Assembly: GCF_041431415.1 (NCBI RefSeq)
Contig: NZ_CP107845.1
Location: 8,184,001 to 8,248,000 of the forward strand
Length of the DNA stretch: 64,000 nt
Direction: 5' to 3'
Source: Streptomyces sp. NBC_00513
GTDB taxonomy: Bacteria; Actinomycetota; Actinomycetes; Streptomycetales; Streptomycetaceae
The translations under genes and the position numbers were made by a program. Under the pieces are notes generated by a model. That model made no database searches. It worked only from the letters and a program-made list of their open reading frames with translations, and was not told the origin of the DNA. Shown here one piece after another: positions 1 through 9,391 of the stretch (positions are counted from its first letter, which is position 1; every line of letters begins with the position of its first letter).

Positions 1-381
1 CTCACCCAGCTCATCGAGGAGCTGCGTGGTGGCCGTCTCCATCGCCGCTCTGTCGACCAGGCCGAGGCGCTTCGGCTCGCGGCCGAGGAAGACGTTCTCG
101 GCGACGGTCCGTTCGGGGAGGAGGGTGAGCTCCTGGTAGATGATCGCCACGCCCGCGTTCTGGGCGTCCGTCGGGTGCTTGAAGGTGACGGTCCGGCCGT
201 CGAGGGTGATCGTTCCCTCGTCGGGCGTGTGCACCCCGGCGAGGATCTTCATCAGCGTCGACTTCCCGGCGCCGTTCTCGCCGATGAGGGCGTGCACCTC
301 GCCGCGCTCCACGTCGAGATGGACGTCCGTCAGTACGCGAGCACCGGGGAAACTCTTGCCGATACCTCTCATGGTCAACAC
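1..381 (-). CDS. Sugar ABC transporter ATP-binding protein (N-terminal part, runs off the left edge)
   Basis: ATPase of a carbohydrate importer of the RbsA/XylG/MglA class; it would energise uptake through a membrane permease lying outside the window. Only the first ~127 codons are present. They show the family opening (RGIGKSFPG), a Walker A motif GENGAGKST at about residues 34-42 and a Q-loop (IYQEL). The start is taken as the GTG at 381, which overlaps the TGA of the upstream oxidoreductase; TTG at 378 and ATG at 372 are in-frame alternatives. Overlap with the oxidoreductase gene implies one transcript, probably controlled by the divergent ROK regulator. The family is clear; the substrate cannot be told from this fragment. 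Confidence 0.9.
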   Translation of the reverse strand, partial: MLTMRGIGKSFPGARVLTDVHLDVERGEVHALIGENGAGKSTLMKILAGVHTPDEGTITLDGRTVTFKHPTDAQNAGVAIIYQELTLLPERTVAENVFLGREPKRLGLVDRAAMETATTQLLDELGE

Positions 382-1466
382 TCGACCCACCTCCCGTCCC
401 GCGCCGAGCGGAGTGCGGCGTCCGTGAGCTGAGCGGCGCGGGCGCCGTCCTCGAAGGTCGGCAGCCCTTCGCGGACGTCCCCGCCGATCGCGGCGTAGGC
501 GTCCGCCACGAAGGCGTCGAAGCAGTCGTGGAAGCCCTGCGGATGCCCGGCCGGCAGCGGCGAGTACCGCTTGGCCGCCTCCGACAGGCTCAGCGGGTCG
601 CGTACGAGCGCCTGGGAGCCGCTCCGTCCGCCGAGCCACAGCTGCTCGGGGTTCTCCTGGTCGAAGGCGAGGCTTCCGGTGGCGGCGGACACCTCCAGGA
701 AGAGGCGGTTCTTGCGACCCGGGGCGACCTGGCTGACGGCGACCGAGCCGAGGGCCCCGGAGGCGGTGGTGAACTGCACGGTGGCGAGGTCCTCGGTGAG
801 GACAGGTCCCCCGCCCGCACGCTCGGGAACGACCACCGAGGTCTGTGCGCAGAGCTTGGTGATTCGGTCTCCCGTCACGAACTCGACGAGGTCGAACCAG
901 TGCGAGCCGATGTCGCCGATCGTGCGTCCGGGACCGCCTTGTCGGGGATCCAGCCGCCAGTTGTCGTCGGTCGACTCAAGCAGCCAGTCCTGGAGGTAGC
1001 TGCCTTGGATCAGGCTGATGCGGCCGAGTGCGGTCAGCCGCTCCCTGGCCTCCCTGACCATCGGGTGGAAGCGGTAGGCGAAGGGGACGGCGGCCACCAC
1101 CCCGGTGTCCTTGGCCCGTTCCGCCATGAGCCGAGCCGTCGGGGCCTCGGTTGCCAGTGGCTTCTCGCAGATTACGGCCAGACCGGCCTCCATCGCCTCG
1201 AGCGCGATGGGGGCGTGCAGATGGTTGGGGGTGCAGATGTGCAGGACGTCGATCAGGCCCGACGTGATCAGTTCGGTGACCGTCTCGAAGGCCTTCTCCG
1301 CGCCGAGCGCCTGGGCGCCTTCAGTGGCATTCGCCAGGTCCGCTCCCGCGACGCCCACCAAGCGGGCGCCGGCCTGTCGTGCGGCTCGGGCATGGATCCG
1401 GCCTATGAAACCGGTTCCTACGATGCCTAACCTGACTTCCGCTGACTGTCGTCGTATATCGAGCAT
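375..1466 (-). CDS. Gfo/Idh/MocA family NAD(P)-dependent oxidoreductase
   Basis: A 363-aa cytosolic oxidoreductase of the Gfo/Idh/MocA family, whose members oxidise or reduce sugars, inositols or their derivatives with NAD(P). The N-terminal Rossmann motif is visible (GIVGTGFIGRIHA, about residues 13-25), followed by the family EKP motif (CEKPLATEAPTA, about residue 100), where the Lys is the usual catalytic residue. It lies upstream of a sugar ABC ATPase gene and divergent from a ROK regulator, so it probably acts in catabolism of an imported sugar or cyclitol. Several in-frame starts exist near the N-terminus; a GTG just before the Rossmann strand would also fit. Substrate unknown. Confidence 0.9.
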   Translation of the reverse strand: MLDIRRQSAEVRLGIVGTGFIGRIHARAARQAGARLVGVAGADLANATEGAQALGAEKAFETVTELITSGLIDVLHICTPNHLHAPIALEAMEAGLAVICEKPLATEAPTARLMAERAKDTGVVAAVPFAYRFHPMVREARERLTALGRISLIQGSYLQDWLLESTDDNWRLDPRQGGPGRTIGDIGSHWFDLVEFVTGDRITKLCAQTSVVVPERAGGGPVLTEDLATVQFTTASGALGSVAVSQVAPGRKNRLFLEVSAATGSLAFDQENPEQLWLGGRSGSQALVRDPLSLSEAAKRYSPLPAGHPQGFHDCFDAFVADAYAAIGGDVREGLPTFEDGARAAQLTDAALRSARDGRWVEC

Positions 1467-1537
1467 GTTTCGGATCCTAGGGATGACTTATTCCGACCGT
1501 CAACCCTAAGTGTGACGAGAGTTATGATTAATGGGGT
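1467..1537. promoter_or_regulatory. Divergent promoter region between the oxidoreductase/ABC operon and the ROK regulator
   Basis: The 71-bp spacer separates two divergent transcription units and is AT-richer than its surroundings (runs such as tatgattaatgggg). A ROK repressor commonly binds such a spacer and controls both directions. I could not define an operator with confidence. Confidence 0.5.
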
Positions 1538-2770
1538 ATGGATCAGCTGCAGCACCGACATGGATGGAGGCAGGACTTGACCACCGAACCGGCAGGCGCC
1601 GGCGCCCTTCTGGCGATCCTGCGCGACGGCCGCGCACGCACCCGCACCGAGCTGGTGCAGCTCACCGGCCTCGCCAGATCGACCGTGACCCAACGGCTCG
1701 ACGTCCTGGCTGACCAGCGGTGGATCCGCCCGACGGAGGACGCGATCTTCTCCGGCGGCAGGCCCGCCACGGCCTTCTCCTTCAATTCCGGGGCACGGAC
1801 GGTTCTCGCTGCCGACCTTGGCGCCACGCACGCGCGGATCGCCGTCACCGACCTGTCCACCCACGTACTCGCCGAACGCAGCCGCGACCTGCGCATCACC
1901 GAGGGCCCCGAGCACGTCCTGGGCTGGCTCGTCGACGAGTTCACGGATCTGCTGACCGAGGTCGGACGCACCCTCAGCGACGTGTGCGGGGTCGGTATCG
2001 GTCTCCCCGGACCCGTCGAGCACACATCGGGCCGGCCCGTGAACCCGCCGATCATGCCGGGCTGGGACGGCTTCGACGTTCCCGGCTGGCTCGCGCCCCG
2101 CCTCGGCGCACCCGTCCTGGTGGACAACGACGTCAACATCATGGCCCTCGGGGAACACTGGGCCGCCAGCCCCGAGGTCGAGCACCTTCTCTTCGTGAAG
2201 GTCGGCACCGGAATCGGTTGCGGCATCATCACGGAACACCGCCTCCACCGCGGCGCCCAGGGCTCGGCCGGCGACATCGGCCACATCCGGGTGGCGACGG
2301 CCGGGGACGAACCATGCCGCTGTGGAAACACTGGCTGCCTCGAAGCGGTCGCCGGCGGCGGCGCCCTCGCCGCACGCCTCCGGGAGTCGGGACTGCAGGC
2401 CGCGGACGGCCGGGACGTGGTGGCCCTGGTCCGGGCCGGAAACCCCGCCGCGATCCAGTTGATCCGCCAGGCGGGCCGGGACATCGGCGACGTCCTGGCC
2501 TCGCTGGTGAACTTCTTCAACCCCGGAGTGATCGTCATCGGCGGCGACATCTCGGAAGCCGGAGAGCACCTGCTCGCCGGGGTGCGCGAGGTCATCTACA
2601 GTCGCTCCCTCCCGCTGGCGACCCAGCACCTCTCCATCCGGGGACGGCAACTCGACGACCGCGCCGGCGTGATCGGAGCCGCCGTCATGGTCATCGAGCA
2701 CACCCTCAGCCCCGCGGCGGTCGACCGGGCCATCGCGACCTCGGACCTGGGGGAGCCCACGTCTCCGTGA
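1538..2770 (+). CDS. ROK family transcriptional regulator
   Basis: A 410-aa sugar-responsive repressor of the ROK family (NagC/XylR type). A winged-helix DNA-binding segment occupies about residues 20-70 (TRTELVQLTGLARSTVTQRL). It is followed by a sugar-kinase-like fold with the phosphate-binding motif DLGATHARIAV, GTGIGCGII, and the ROK zinc cluster CRCGNTGCLE near residue 265. The gene is divergent from the oxidoreductase and sugar ABC genes, so local control of that operon is the simplest reading. ATG at 1538 is the first good start. Family assignment is firm; the effector sugar is unknown. Confidence 0.93.
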   Translation: MDQLQHRHGWRQDLTTEPAGAGALLAILRDGRARTRTELVQLTGLARSTVTQRLDVLADQRWIRPTEDAIFSGGRPATAFSFNSGARTVLAADLGATHARIAVTDLSTHVLAERSRDLRITEGPEHVLGWLVDEFTDLLTEVGRTLSDVCGVGIGLPGPVEHTSGRPVNPPIMPGWDGFDVPGWLAPRLGAPVLVDNDVNIMALGEHWAASPEVEHLLFVKVGTGIGCGIITEHRLHRGAQGSAGDIGHIRVATAGDEPCRCGNTGCLEAVAGGGALAARLRESGLQAADGRDVVALVRAGNPAAIQLIRQAGRDIGDVLASLVNFFNPGVIVIGGDISEAGEHLLAGVREVIYSRSLPLATQHLSIRGRQLDDRAGVIGAAVMVIEHTLSPAAVDRAIATSDLGEPTSP

Positions 2771-2775
2771 GCCGG

Positions 2776-2801
2776 GCGGGCACGGCGACGGACCTGCCCG
2801 C
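2776..2801 (+). terminator. Weak hairpin after the ROK gene
   Basis: A 7-bp GC stem (gcgggca / tgcccgc) with a 12-nt loop begins five bases after the ROK stop codon. There is no T-tract, so it is only a possible terminator. Confidence 0.3.
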
Positions 2802-3041
2802 GAAGCGCGGCCGGCGCGCGGGAAGGGAAGAGTCTTCCCGATGCCCGCCGCGGCGGCCGGGACGACGGCGTCGGCCGCCACTGAGACGGGACCCGCGGGC
2901 GTCCCCTGACGGGCGTTGCGCACCACCACGGTTCGGGGCTGTCGGTGTGCGACATGGGGGGCGTCGAATCGCCGCTAGGCAGTGTCTGATGGCTCCTGCC
3001 CGGCATGGTGGATCTACCGCTGTTCCGGGCAAGAAGTCGTC

Positions 3042-3570
3042 ATGGTGCGTCGGCATGAACTGACGAATGTTCAGTGGGATTACATAGCCCCGCTGCTGCC
3101 GGAGACCGGTCGCCCGGGTGGCCGGTGGGCCGATCACCGCACCGTGGTGAACGGGGTGCTCTACCGGACCCGCACCGGAATTCCCTGGCGTGACCTGCCC
3201 GAACGCTACGGAACCTGGCAGATCGTCTACGAACGCCACCGCCGCTGGTCGGCCGATGGCACCTGGTCGAGGATCCTGCGAGCGTTGCAGGCCGGCGCCG
3301 ACTCCACCGCCCCGGACGGGGACGGCGCGTGGGCGGTCAACGTCGACGCCACCACCTGCCGGGCCCATCAGCACGCGGCTGGAGCAAGACACGCGCCCCC
3401 GGCCGACCACCCCGAAAAGGGGGTGGCACCCGTGTGGACGAAGATGGACGTGAGGCCCTGGGACGCTCCCGGGGCGGGCTGACCAGCAAGGTCCACCTCC
3501 TGGCGGATGACCGCTGCAGGCCCCTGGTCTGGCTGACTTCGCCCGGCCAGCGAGGGGACAGCCCGAGTGT
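3042..3570 (+). pseudogene. IS5-family transposase, 3'-truncated, with a -1 frameshift site
   Basis: The first reading frame (ATG 3042 to 3482) carries the N-terminal part of an IS5-family (IS427-like) transposase: LTNVQWDYIAPLLPE, then WRDLPERYGTWQ. The catalytic part resumes in the -1 frame (GGLTSKVHLLADDRCRPLVW). The frames meet at a gaaaaggggg run at about 3414-3423, the kind of sequence used for programmed -1 frameshifting in this group. Similarity stops after GQRGDSP at about 3570, so most of the second half, including the later catalytic residues, is missing. It abuts the 3' end of the fucosidase gene. Clear terminal repeats were not found. Confidence 0.75.
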
Positions 3571-3644
3571 GCCTGGCTGTTCCAGCGGCCCGTTCACTTC
3601 CGAGGGCTTCGTTCTCCTGTCCGTTGTCGACTAGCGGTCGGTGA

Positions 3645-6405
3645 TCACGGTCCTGCCTTGTAGAGGCCGAACGTAGCGATGCTGATCGGGCCTCGGGCCT
3701 GGGTGATGCTGAGGCGGAACTTCTTTGCGGTGACGATCGACGACAGCGGCAGGATGCGTTTGGCGTTGATGCTGAGGGTCTGTTCGGTGGTCGGTACCTT
3801 GACCCAGTTTCCTGAGCTGTTCAGGTATTCCACGGTGAACGAGTCGACCTGCTGCCCCTTCCTGATCTCCTCGGCGATGATCACTCCGTCGACCTGTCGG
3901 GACGCACCCAGGTCAACGGTCAGCGTCGCGGGCGCGTTGCTGGGTGTGTCCCAGAACGTCTCGTAGCTGCCGTCGATCGCGTTTGCCGGCGTGGAGCCGG
4001 CGGCGGTCGCGCTCGCGGTCACGGTCTTCCCGGCCGCGAGGTTGGCCGGGTAGAGCCGCTGGATGTTGGCACGCCACTCGGCCAGGCGGTTCACGCCAAA
4101 AGAGGTGAACCTGCCCGTCTTGTCCGGCGGGATGTTCAGCAGGAGTACCGAATTCCGGCCGACCGACTCGTGGTAGATCTGGGTGAGGTTCTGGACGGAC
4201 TTCACCTGACTGTCCTGGTTGGCCTTGTAGAACCACCCCGGCCGGATGCTGACGTCGGTCTCGGACGGGAACCAGGACAGGTGCTCCGCGCGTTTGCCAG
4301 CCGTGGCGAGCACGGCGCGGCTGCCCTGGTCGGCTGCGTAATAGCCCTCGATCGCGTAGTGCTGGACGGCGTTCGTGGTGGGCAGGGTCGACCACTCGTT
4401 CTGCCGGGCGAAACCGCTCTCGTTGCCGACCCAGCGGGCGTCGGGGCCGGCGACGGCGATCACTGCGGTCGGGGCGAGGGAGCGGATGAGGGAGTACCAG
4501 CTGTCGTAGTCGTAGTTCTCGACCTTGTTGGCCGGGATGTGGCCTGAGGCTCCGTCAAACCACACTTCGTCGATCTGGCCGTACTGGGTGAGCAGCTCGT
4601 AGAGCTGGTTGAGCATGTAGGAGCCGTAGTCGGTGGCCGGCAGGGTGAAGGTCCGCGGGTTGGTGCCCGCCCGGTTGTCCCCGGCGACCAGCGTGGGGAT
4701 GGTGCGGTTGCTGCGGGCGCTGCCGTTGGCGTAGAGGCCCGTCCCGTTGGAGTAGGCGTTCTCGTCAGCCGGCGAGACGTAGATTCCCACCTTCAGGCCG
4801 TACTTGCGCATGGAGTCGGCGAATCGCTTCATGACGTCGCCGGTGCCGTTCTCCCAGTTGCTCGACCCCACATCGTGTGTGGAGTACCGGGAGTTGTAGA
4901 GGAGGAAGCCGTCGTGGTGCTTGACGGTCAGGATTCCCATGGCGAATCCGGCGTCCTTCAGCGACCTGGCCCACTGGTCGGTGTCGAGCGCGGTCGGGTT
5001 GAACAGGTCGGGATCCTCGTTGCCGTAGCCCCACTCGTTGCCGGTGTACGTGTTGACGCCGAAGTGGAGGAACACGATCTGGTCGTAGCGCTGCCAGGTG
5101 TACTGGCGGGGGTCGGGACGCACCTTGCTCGCCTTGGTCACCAGGCTGTCGAGGCACTCGTTGTACAGTACCGGGATCGTCCGGGCAGGCTGGATCACGG
5201 AGGTGTCGGTCACGCACGGCGCGGAGCTCATCAGGTACGAGGTGTTGAACGGCCCGGTGAACGTGCTGTAGGCGGCCTGCCGGACGGTGCCGACGAATCC
5301 CCGGCTGAGAGCGGTGGGGTGCACGTCGTTGCCCACGCCGACGTCCGCCACCGCGCTCGCGAGGCGCCACGCGCCACCGGTGGTCGAGGTGGCGCTGCCT
5401 GCCAGGGTCCCGTCGACGAACGCACGGGCGATCGCTCCGCTCGCCGTGCGCTCGTAAACCAGGGCGACGGAGTGCTCGACCCCTGACGACGGCGCGGGCA
5501 CCACGGCGCTCCTCTTGACGCCGGCGGGGTCGGCGAACCCGAACTCGAGGTGGGTCGCGTCCGAGTAGCGCACGAACAGGTTTCCACCCGCTGAGAGCAG
5601 GGTTTCCAGGGAGGCCGGGGCCGATCCCGCGCTGCGCGTGTACTTCGCTTCCAGTACCAGGTTGGTATCGATCGTCGAACCGGTGAAGGCGCCGGACGAC
5701 GGCGTGAACGACAACCCCTGTGACCCGCCTGCCAGTTGCACACCCGCCGCGCCGATCGTCTCGCCACCGCTGCGCCGGGCCAGTGTTCCGTTGACCACGT
5801 CCCCGGTCGCACCGGTGTAGGTGTTGCCCGTGGCGAAGGACCCCTCCATGCCGGATCTCAGATACCTCGCGCTGGACGCGGGGAGGTCGGTGGCGGGAAT
5901 CGCGCCGCTGTACGTGCTGTACGCCACGGAGGTGATCGTGCCTCTGAGCCCCCGGCCGGTTCCGGTGGGGTGTACCTCGGTGCCGACGTCGGCGACGGAA
6001 CCCGTCCGTACCGCGGGGGCGGTCGAGGTGAGGGTTCCGACGGCCGCGCCGTCGAGGAAGGCCCGCATGACCGTGCCGGTGGAGGTGCGTTCGTACGCGA
6101 GGCCGACGTTGTGCGCGGTTCCAGCCGACGGGGCCGGCGTGACAACGCGCTTGATGCCCTCCGTGGCGCCGGCCCAGTAGCCGAACTCGAGGTGGGTCGC
6201 GTCCGAGTAGCGCACGAACATGTTGCCGCCCACAGCGAGGACGGTGGTGAGCGGGGTCTGGGTCGCACCGGAGGCGGGGATGTAGGCGGCTTCCAGGATC
6301 AGGTTGATGTCCACCGTCGAGCCGCTCAGCGCACCGGTGTACGGCTGGAAGTACGCTCCCTGGTTTCCACCGGCCAGCTTGAGTCCGGAGTGCCGGATGA
6401 CGGGG
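3645..6405 (-). pseudogene. Alpha-L-fucosidase (GH29) with two LamG-like domains and a C-terminal CBM32-like domain, 5'-truncated
   Basis: Extracellular-type glycoside hydrolase. Reading on the minus strand there are two LamG-like repeats. Both carry LAGG(S/N)QG, a VGGN or SAGGN(M/L)FVRYSDATHLEFG core and EVHPT or DVHPT. They are followed by a GH29 catalytic domain with HFGVNTYTGNEWG, TVKHHDGF and the probable nucleophile Asp in IDEVWFDGA, and a C-terminal discoidin/CBM32-like domain (LAAGKTVTASATAAGSTPANAIDG). The open frame continues upstream to 6683 but the protein similarity ends at about 6405, where repeat 1 begins abruptly beside an IS end. The signal peptide and part of the first domain are therefore lost. 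Catalytic residues look intact, but export and translation initiation probably are not. Confidence 0.85.
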
Positions 6406-6424
6406 CGAAGCCGGCCACCATGCC

Positions 6425-6442
6425 TATCGAACACCCTCTCAG
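6425..6442. repeat. Copy 1 of an 18-bp IS terminal sequence
   Basis: tatcgaacaccctctcag is identical to 9234-9251, directly after the IS5-like transposase remnant, and in the same orientation. It is best read as a solitary terminal inverted repeat left by another copy of that IS; it marks the point where the fucosidase gene was cut. The last five bases (ctcag) became the target duplication of the next IS. Confidence 0.7.
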
Positions 6443-6545
6443 CTTGTTCTTTCTCTTCTGACCTCGACGCCGAAGGTTGGGCGGGCAGCCGCGTGACCGT
6501 TGATCTGTGACGCGCCACAGCGCGCTTACCTGGCAAGATGCTCCC

Positions 6546-6791
6546 ATGGAAACTGGGTTCCCCTGGGGGTCTACACCAACCGTCGATCTCCGCCTGTGGC
6601 GTGCTGACGCGATCGTGCTGTTCGACTGGCTGATGAGCACCGACCTGAACACCGTGCCGATCACGCACCCGGCTCAGAAGCACGCTCTCGCAGACCTGCT
6701 GGCACGCCTGGAGGAGGTGGACATCATCGAGTCCACCGGTGAAGAGATCGCCGCAGCCCAGGCCGAGGTGGCCAAGAACATGGGTTGGTAG
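6546..6791 (+). CDS. Small conserved hypothetical protein carried inside the IS
   Basis: An 81-aa, acidic, soluble protein (METGFPWGSTPTVDLRLWRA onward) with a predicted helical core (ADAIVLFDWLMSTDLNTVPI) and an Ala/Glu-rich end finishing in KNMGW. No signal peptide or membrane segment. Proteins of this look are widespread in actinomycetes without assigned function. Its position between the left inverted repeat and the transposase makes it a passenger or accessory gene of the IS. The upstream sequence lacks a strong ribosome binding site, so leaderless translation is possible. Confidence 0.7.
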   Translation: METGFPWGSTPTVDLRLWRADAIVLFDWLMSTDLNTVPITHPAQKHALADLLARLEEVDIIESTGEEIAAAQAEVAKNMGW

Positions 6792-6931
6792 GGACTCGCT
6801 CGAGGTTCGGGTCCCCTCGAAGGGCGCCTCGAACTGCGTCGCTCACATGGAGAATCACCGGACATGGGGGCGGCCTTCGTCTGATCATGTGCTCCGACCA
6901 AGGTGCACGTGACCACGACGAAGGCCGTGAG

Positions 6932-8365
6932 GTGAGTCTGCTGCCTGATGCTGTTCGGAGGGAAGCGTTCGCGGAGGCGTCACGCTTCCGGGGCGAGTTC
7001 TACGAGTGTCTGACCGCTCGGCGCAACGAACTGTTCGAGTTGGTGGACGCGGTGCTGTGTGCCGATGGTGCGGTGAAGTCCCCGGTGGACTTGACCCTTC
7101 TGCCCGAGCACCGTCGTGGGCACGGAGCGATGTACGGCGGCCTGAACCACGGCAGGATCGACGTCGACCGGCTCCGGACGCTGCTGGCAGGGCTGCCCCT
7201 GCCGCGGTTCGACGGCGGGCGCCTGGTCTTGGCGGTCGATGTGTCACCGTGGCTCCGCTCGGACGCGCCGTGCTCAGCCGACCGACTGTTCTGTCACGTC
7301 TACGGCCGCGCGAAAACGGCCTCGCAGTTCATCCCGGGCTGGCCCTACTCTTTCGTGGCCGCACTGGAGCCGGGCGCCACATCCTGGACCGCGATCCTGG
7401 ACGCGGTCCGGCTCGGACCGATCGACGACGCGACCGCGATCACCGCCGCCCAGCTCCGAGGAGTCGTTGAACGACTCATCACCGCGGGGCAGTGGCAGGC
7501 CGGGGACCCGGCCATCGTGATCGTCAGCGATGCCGGCTACGACGTCACCCGCCTGGCCTGGGTCCTGCGCGACCTGCCCGTCGAGCTGGTCGGCCGGGTC
7601 CGCTCCGACCGCGTCATGCGCCTGCCGAAACCACCGAGGATGCACGGCGTCAACGGCCGGCCGCCCAAGCACGGCCCAGAGTTCCGCTTCACCAAGCCAG
7701 AGACCTGGCCCGAACCCGCGACCACCACGGTCACCGACACCACCAACTACGGCAAGGCCGAGACCCAGGCGTGGGACCGCGTCCATCCAAGGCTCACCCA
7801 CCGCTCCTCCTGGCTCGACCACGATGGTGAACTGCCCTTGGTCGAAGGAACGCTGATTCGTTTGAAGGTCGAGCACCTGTCGAAAGACCGGGACGCCCCA
7901 CCGGTGTGGTTATGGTCCTCGAAGACCAGCGCGACCCCGGACGATGTGGATCGTTTCTGGCAGGCGTTCCTCCGCCGCTTCGACCTGGAGCACACGTTCC
8001 GCTTCGTGAAGCAGACCCTGGGCTGGACCACCCCGAAACTCCGCACCCCCGAGGCTGCGGACCGCTGGACCTGGATCTTGATCGTCGCCCACACCCAGCT
8101 CCGACTGGCCCGCCCACTCGCCACGGAACTCCGTAGGCCGTGGGAGAAGCCCACCAGCCTCGACCGGCTCACCCCGGCCCGGGTCCGCCGAGGGTTTCGG
8201 AACATCCGCGCTCGCCCGGCCCGTGTTCCCAAACCCCGAGGCACCGGACCCGGCCGGCCACCCGGCGCCAAGAACAAACACCCGGCACCCCGCTACGACG
8301 TCGGCAAAACCGTCAAACGACCCGAGACCCTCAAGGCCATCGGCAAGCCTGGAAGATCTTGGTAG
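6932..8365 (+). CDS. Transposase (DDE-type, large actinobacterial family)
   Basis: A 477-aa transposase taken from GTG 6932 (SLLPDAVRREAFAEASRFRG); the frame is open upstream to 6785 and an ATG at 6887 is an alternative. Visible landmarks are LAVDVSPWLR (first catalytic Asp region), IVIVSDAGYDVTRLAW (second Asp) and RFDLEHTFRFVKQTLGW (catalytic Glu, in the position of the YREK-like helix). The C-terminal tail is Arg/Pro rich (GTGPGRPPGAKNKH). The gene ends 12 bp before the right inverted repeat. All parts appear complete, so the element may still be active. Confidence 0.85.
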   Translation: MSLLPDAVRREAFAEASRFRGEFYECLTARRNELFELVDAVLCADGAVKSPVDLTLLPEHRRGHGAMYGGLNHGRIDVDRLRTLLAGLPLPRFDGGRLVLAVDVSPWLRSDAPCSADRLFCHVYGRAKTASQFIPGWPYSFVAALEPGATSWTAILDAVRLGPIDDATAITAAQLRGVVERLITAGQWQAGDPAIVIVSDAGYDVTRLAWVLRDLPVELVGRVRSDRVMRLPKPPRMHGVNGRPPKHGPEFRFTKPETWPEPATTTVTDTTNYGKAETQAWDRVHPRLTHRSSWLDHDGELPLVEGTLIRLKVEHLSKDRDAPPVWLWSSKTSATPDDVDRFWQAFLRRFDLEHTFRFVKQTLGWTTPKLRTPEAADRWTWILIVAHTQLRLARPLATELRRPWEKPTSLDRLTPARVRRGFRNIRARPARVPKPRGTGPGRPPGAKNKHPAPRYDVGKTVKRPETLKAIGKPGRSW

Positions 8366-8469
8366 ATAAAGAACAAGCTCAGGTGAACTGGGGACTGCTG
8401 GTCGGCCGGCAGGGCGTGAGGTCGGGGACTCGGCCACATGAACCTCGCGGTCGGCCGGATGGCCGCGTG

Positions 8470-9228
8470 GGTGAGGAGCGAGCGCCGGTGACGAGCCCGC
8501 GTGAGGTGGTCAACGCGGTCCTCTACGTCGCTCGGACCGGCATCGCCTGACGCTACCTGCCGCACGACTTGCCGCCACACACCACGGTCTACGGATACTT
8601 CAAGGAATGGGAGAGAGACGGCACGGCCGAGGAGATCCACGACACGCTCCGTGACCAACTGCGGGCGAAGAAGGGCCGCAGAATCCTGCCCACTGCGGCC
8701 ATCGTGGACGCCCAGTCGGTGAAAGCCTCTCCGAACGCCCCGGAAGAATCGCAGGGCTTCGACGGAGGCAAGAAGGTCAAGGGGCGCAAGCGGCACATCG
8801 CCACCGACACCCTCGGACTCCTCCTCGTCCTGATTGTCACGGCCGCGGGCGTCCAGGACTCCACGGGCGGGAAACGGATCCTGGACACCCTCGCCACCCA
8901 GTGGCCCACCGTCACGAAAACCTGGGTCGACGCCGGCTACAACAACGGCGTCGTCCGCCACGGCGCCCACCTCGGCATCGACGTCGAAGTCGTCGCCCGC
9001 GACAAGGAACAGAAAGGCTTCGTCGTCCAGCCGATCCGATGGCGCGTCGAGCAGACCTTCGGGATCATGTCCCGGGACAAGCGGCTCCACCGGGACTACG
9101 AAGCATTACCCGACAGATCCCGCTCGATGATCCACTGGGCCATGGTCAACTCCATGACCACCCGCCTCACCGCCAGTCCGGACAGAAGCCGGCAATACCT
9201 CCGCCAGAAACCCCTCGCGGAAGCCTAA
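8470..9228 (+). pseudogene. IS5-family transposase remnant with in-frame TGA
   Basis: The frame carries REVVNAVLYVARTGIA, then a TGA at 8548-8550 where related proteins have Trp, then continues in the same frame as RYLPHDLPPHTTVYGYFKEW. Landmarks follow: AIVDAQSVKAS (first Asp), KGRKRHIATDTLG, TWVDAGYNN (second Asp) and a C-terminal half ending PLAEA. The N-terminal ~50 residues and the left inverted repeat are missing; the right repeat is at 9234-9251. Both a nonsense mutation and a 5' deletion make it non-functional. Confidence 0.85.
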
Positions 9229-9233
9229 AACGG

Positions 9234-9251
9234 TATCGAACACCCTCTCAG
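9234..9251. repeat. Right terminal repeat of the IS5-like remnant (copy 2 of the 18-bp sequence)
   Basis: Identical over 18 bp to 6425-6442 and placed just after the transposase stop codon, as expected for a right inverted repeat. Confidence 0.7.
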
Positions 9252-9252
9252 G

Positions 9253-9369
9253 GCGTACCTCAAGACGACGAAGCTCGCCCGTGACCCCAGTGAGATGCAG
9301 GCCGTCATCAACACGATAATGCAATTCTTCGGAACGCCGCCGATGGCCGCATCCGGGAACCGCATCTGA
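9253..9369 (+). pseudogene. C-terminal remnant of a gene cut by the IS5-like element
   Basis: Immediately after the IS end an open frame encodes 38 residues (AYLKTTKLARDPSEMQ onward, ending MAASGNRI) with normal actinomycete codon use and a stop 22 bp before the next gene. It looks like the tail of a truncated gene that once formed an operon with the membrane protein downstream. The family is not recognised. Confidence 0.45.
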
Positions 9370-9391
9370 TCTGCAGGAGGTGACTGCAGTC

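Larger units (their letters stand above)
6443..8377 (+). mobile_element. Insertion sequence of about 1.94 kb with passenger ORF and 5-bp target duplication
   Basis: The left end starts cttgttctttctct and the right end, read inward, starts cttgttctttatct, giving imperfect terminal inverted repeats. The element is flanked by ctcag on both sides (6438-6442 and 8378-8382), a 5-bp target duplication. It contains an 81-aa ORF and a 477-aa transposase in the same direction. Its insertion target was the end of an older IS5-like element, so the two IS layers can be ordered in time. Boundaries come from direct reading of repeats and duplication; the transposase belongs to a group common in Streptomyces. 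Confidence 0.8.

Noticed and set aside
528..1430. Long open frame opposite the Gfo/Idh/MocA gene
   Set aside because: It is the GC-rich shadow of the real gene; its product is low-complexity Gly/Arg/Asp rich with no motif.
1427..2929. 500-aa minus-strand open frame
   Set aside because: Antisense to the ROK gene, composition typical of a shadow frame.
1720..3063. 447-aa open frame overlapping the ROK gene
   Set aside because: Arg/Pro-rich shadow frame, no domain, no credible start.
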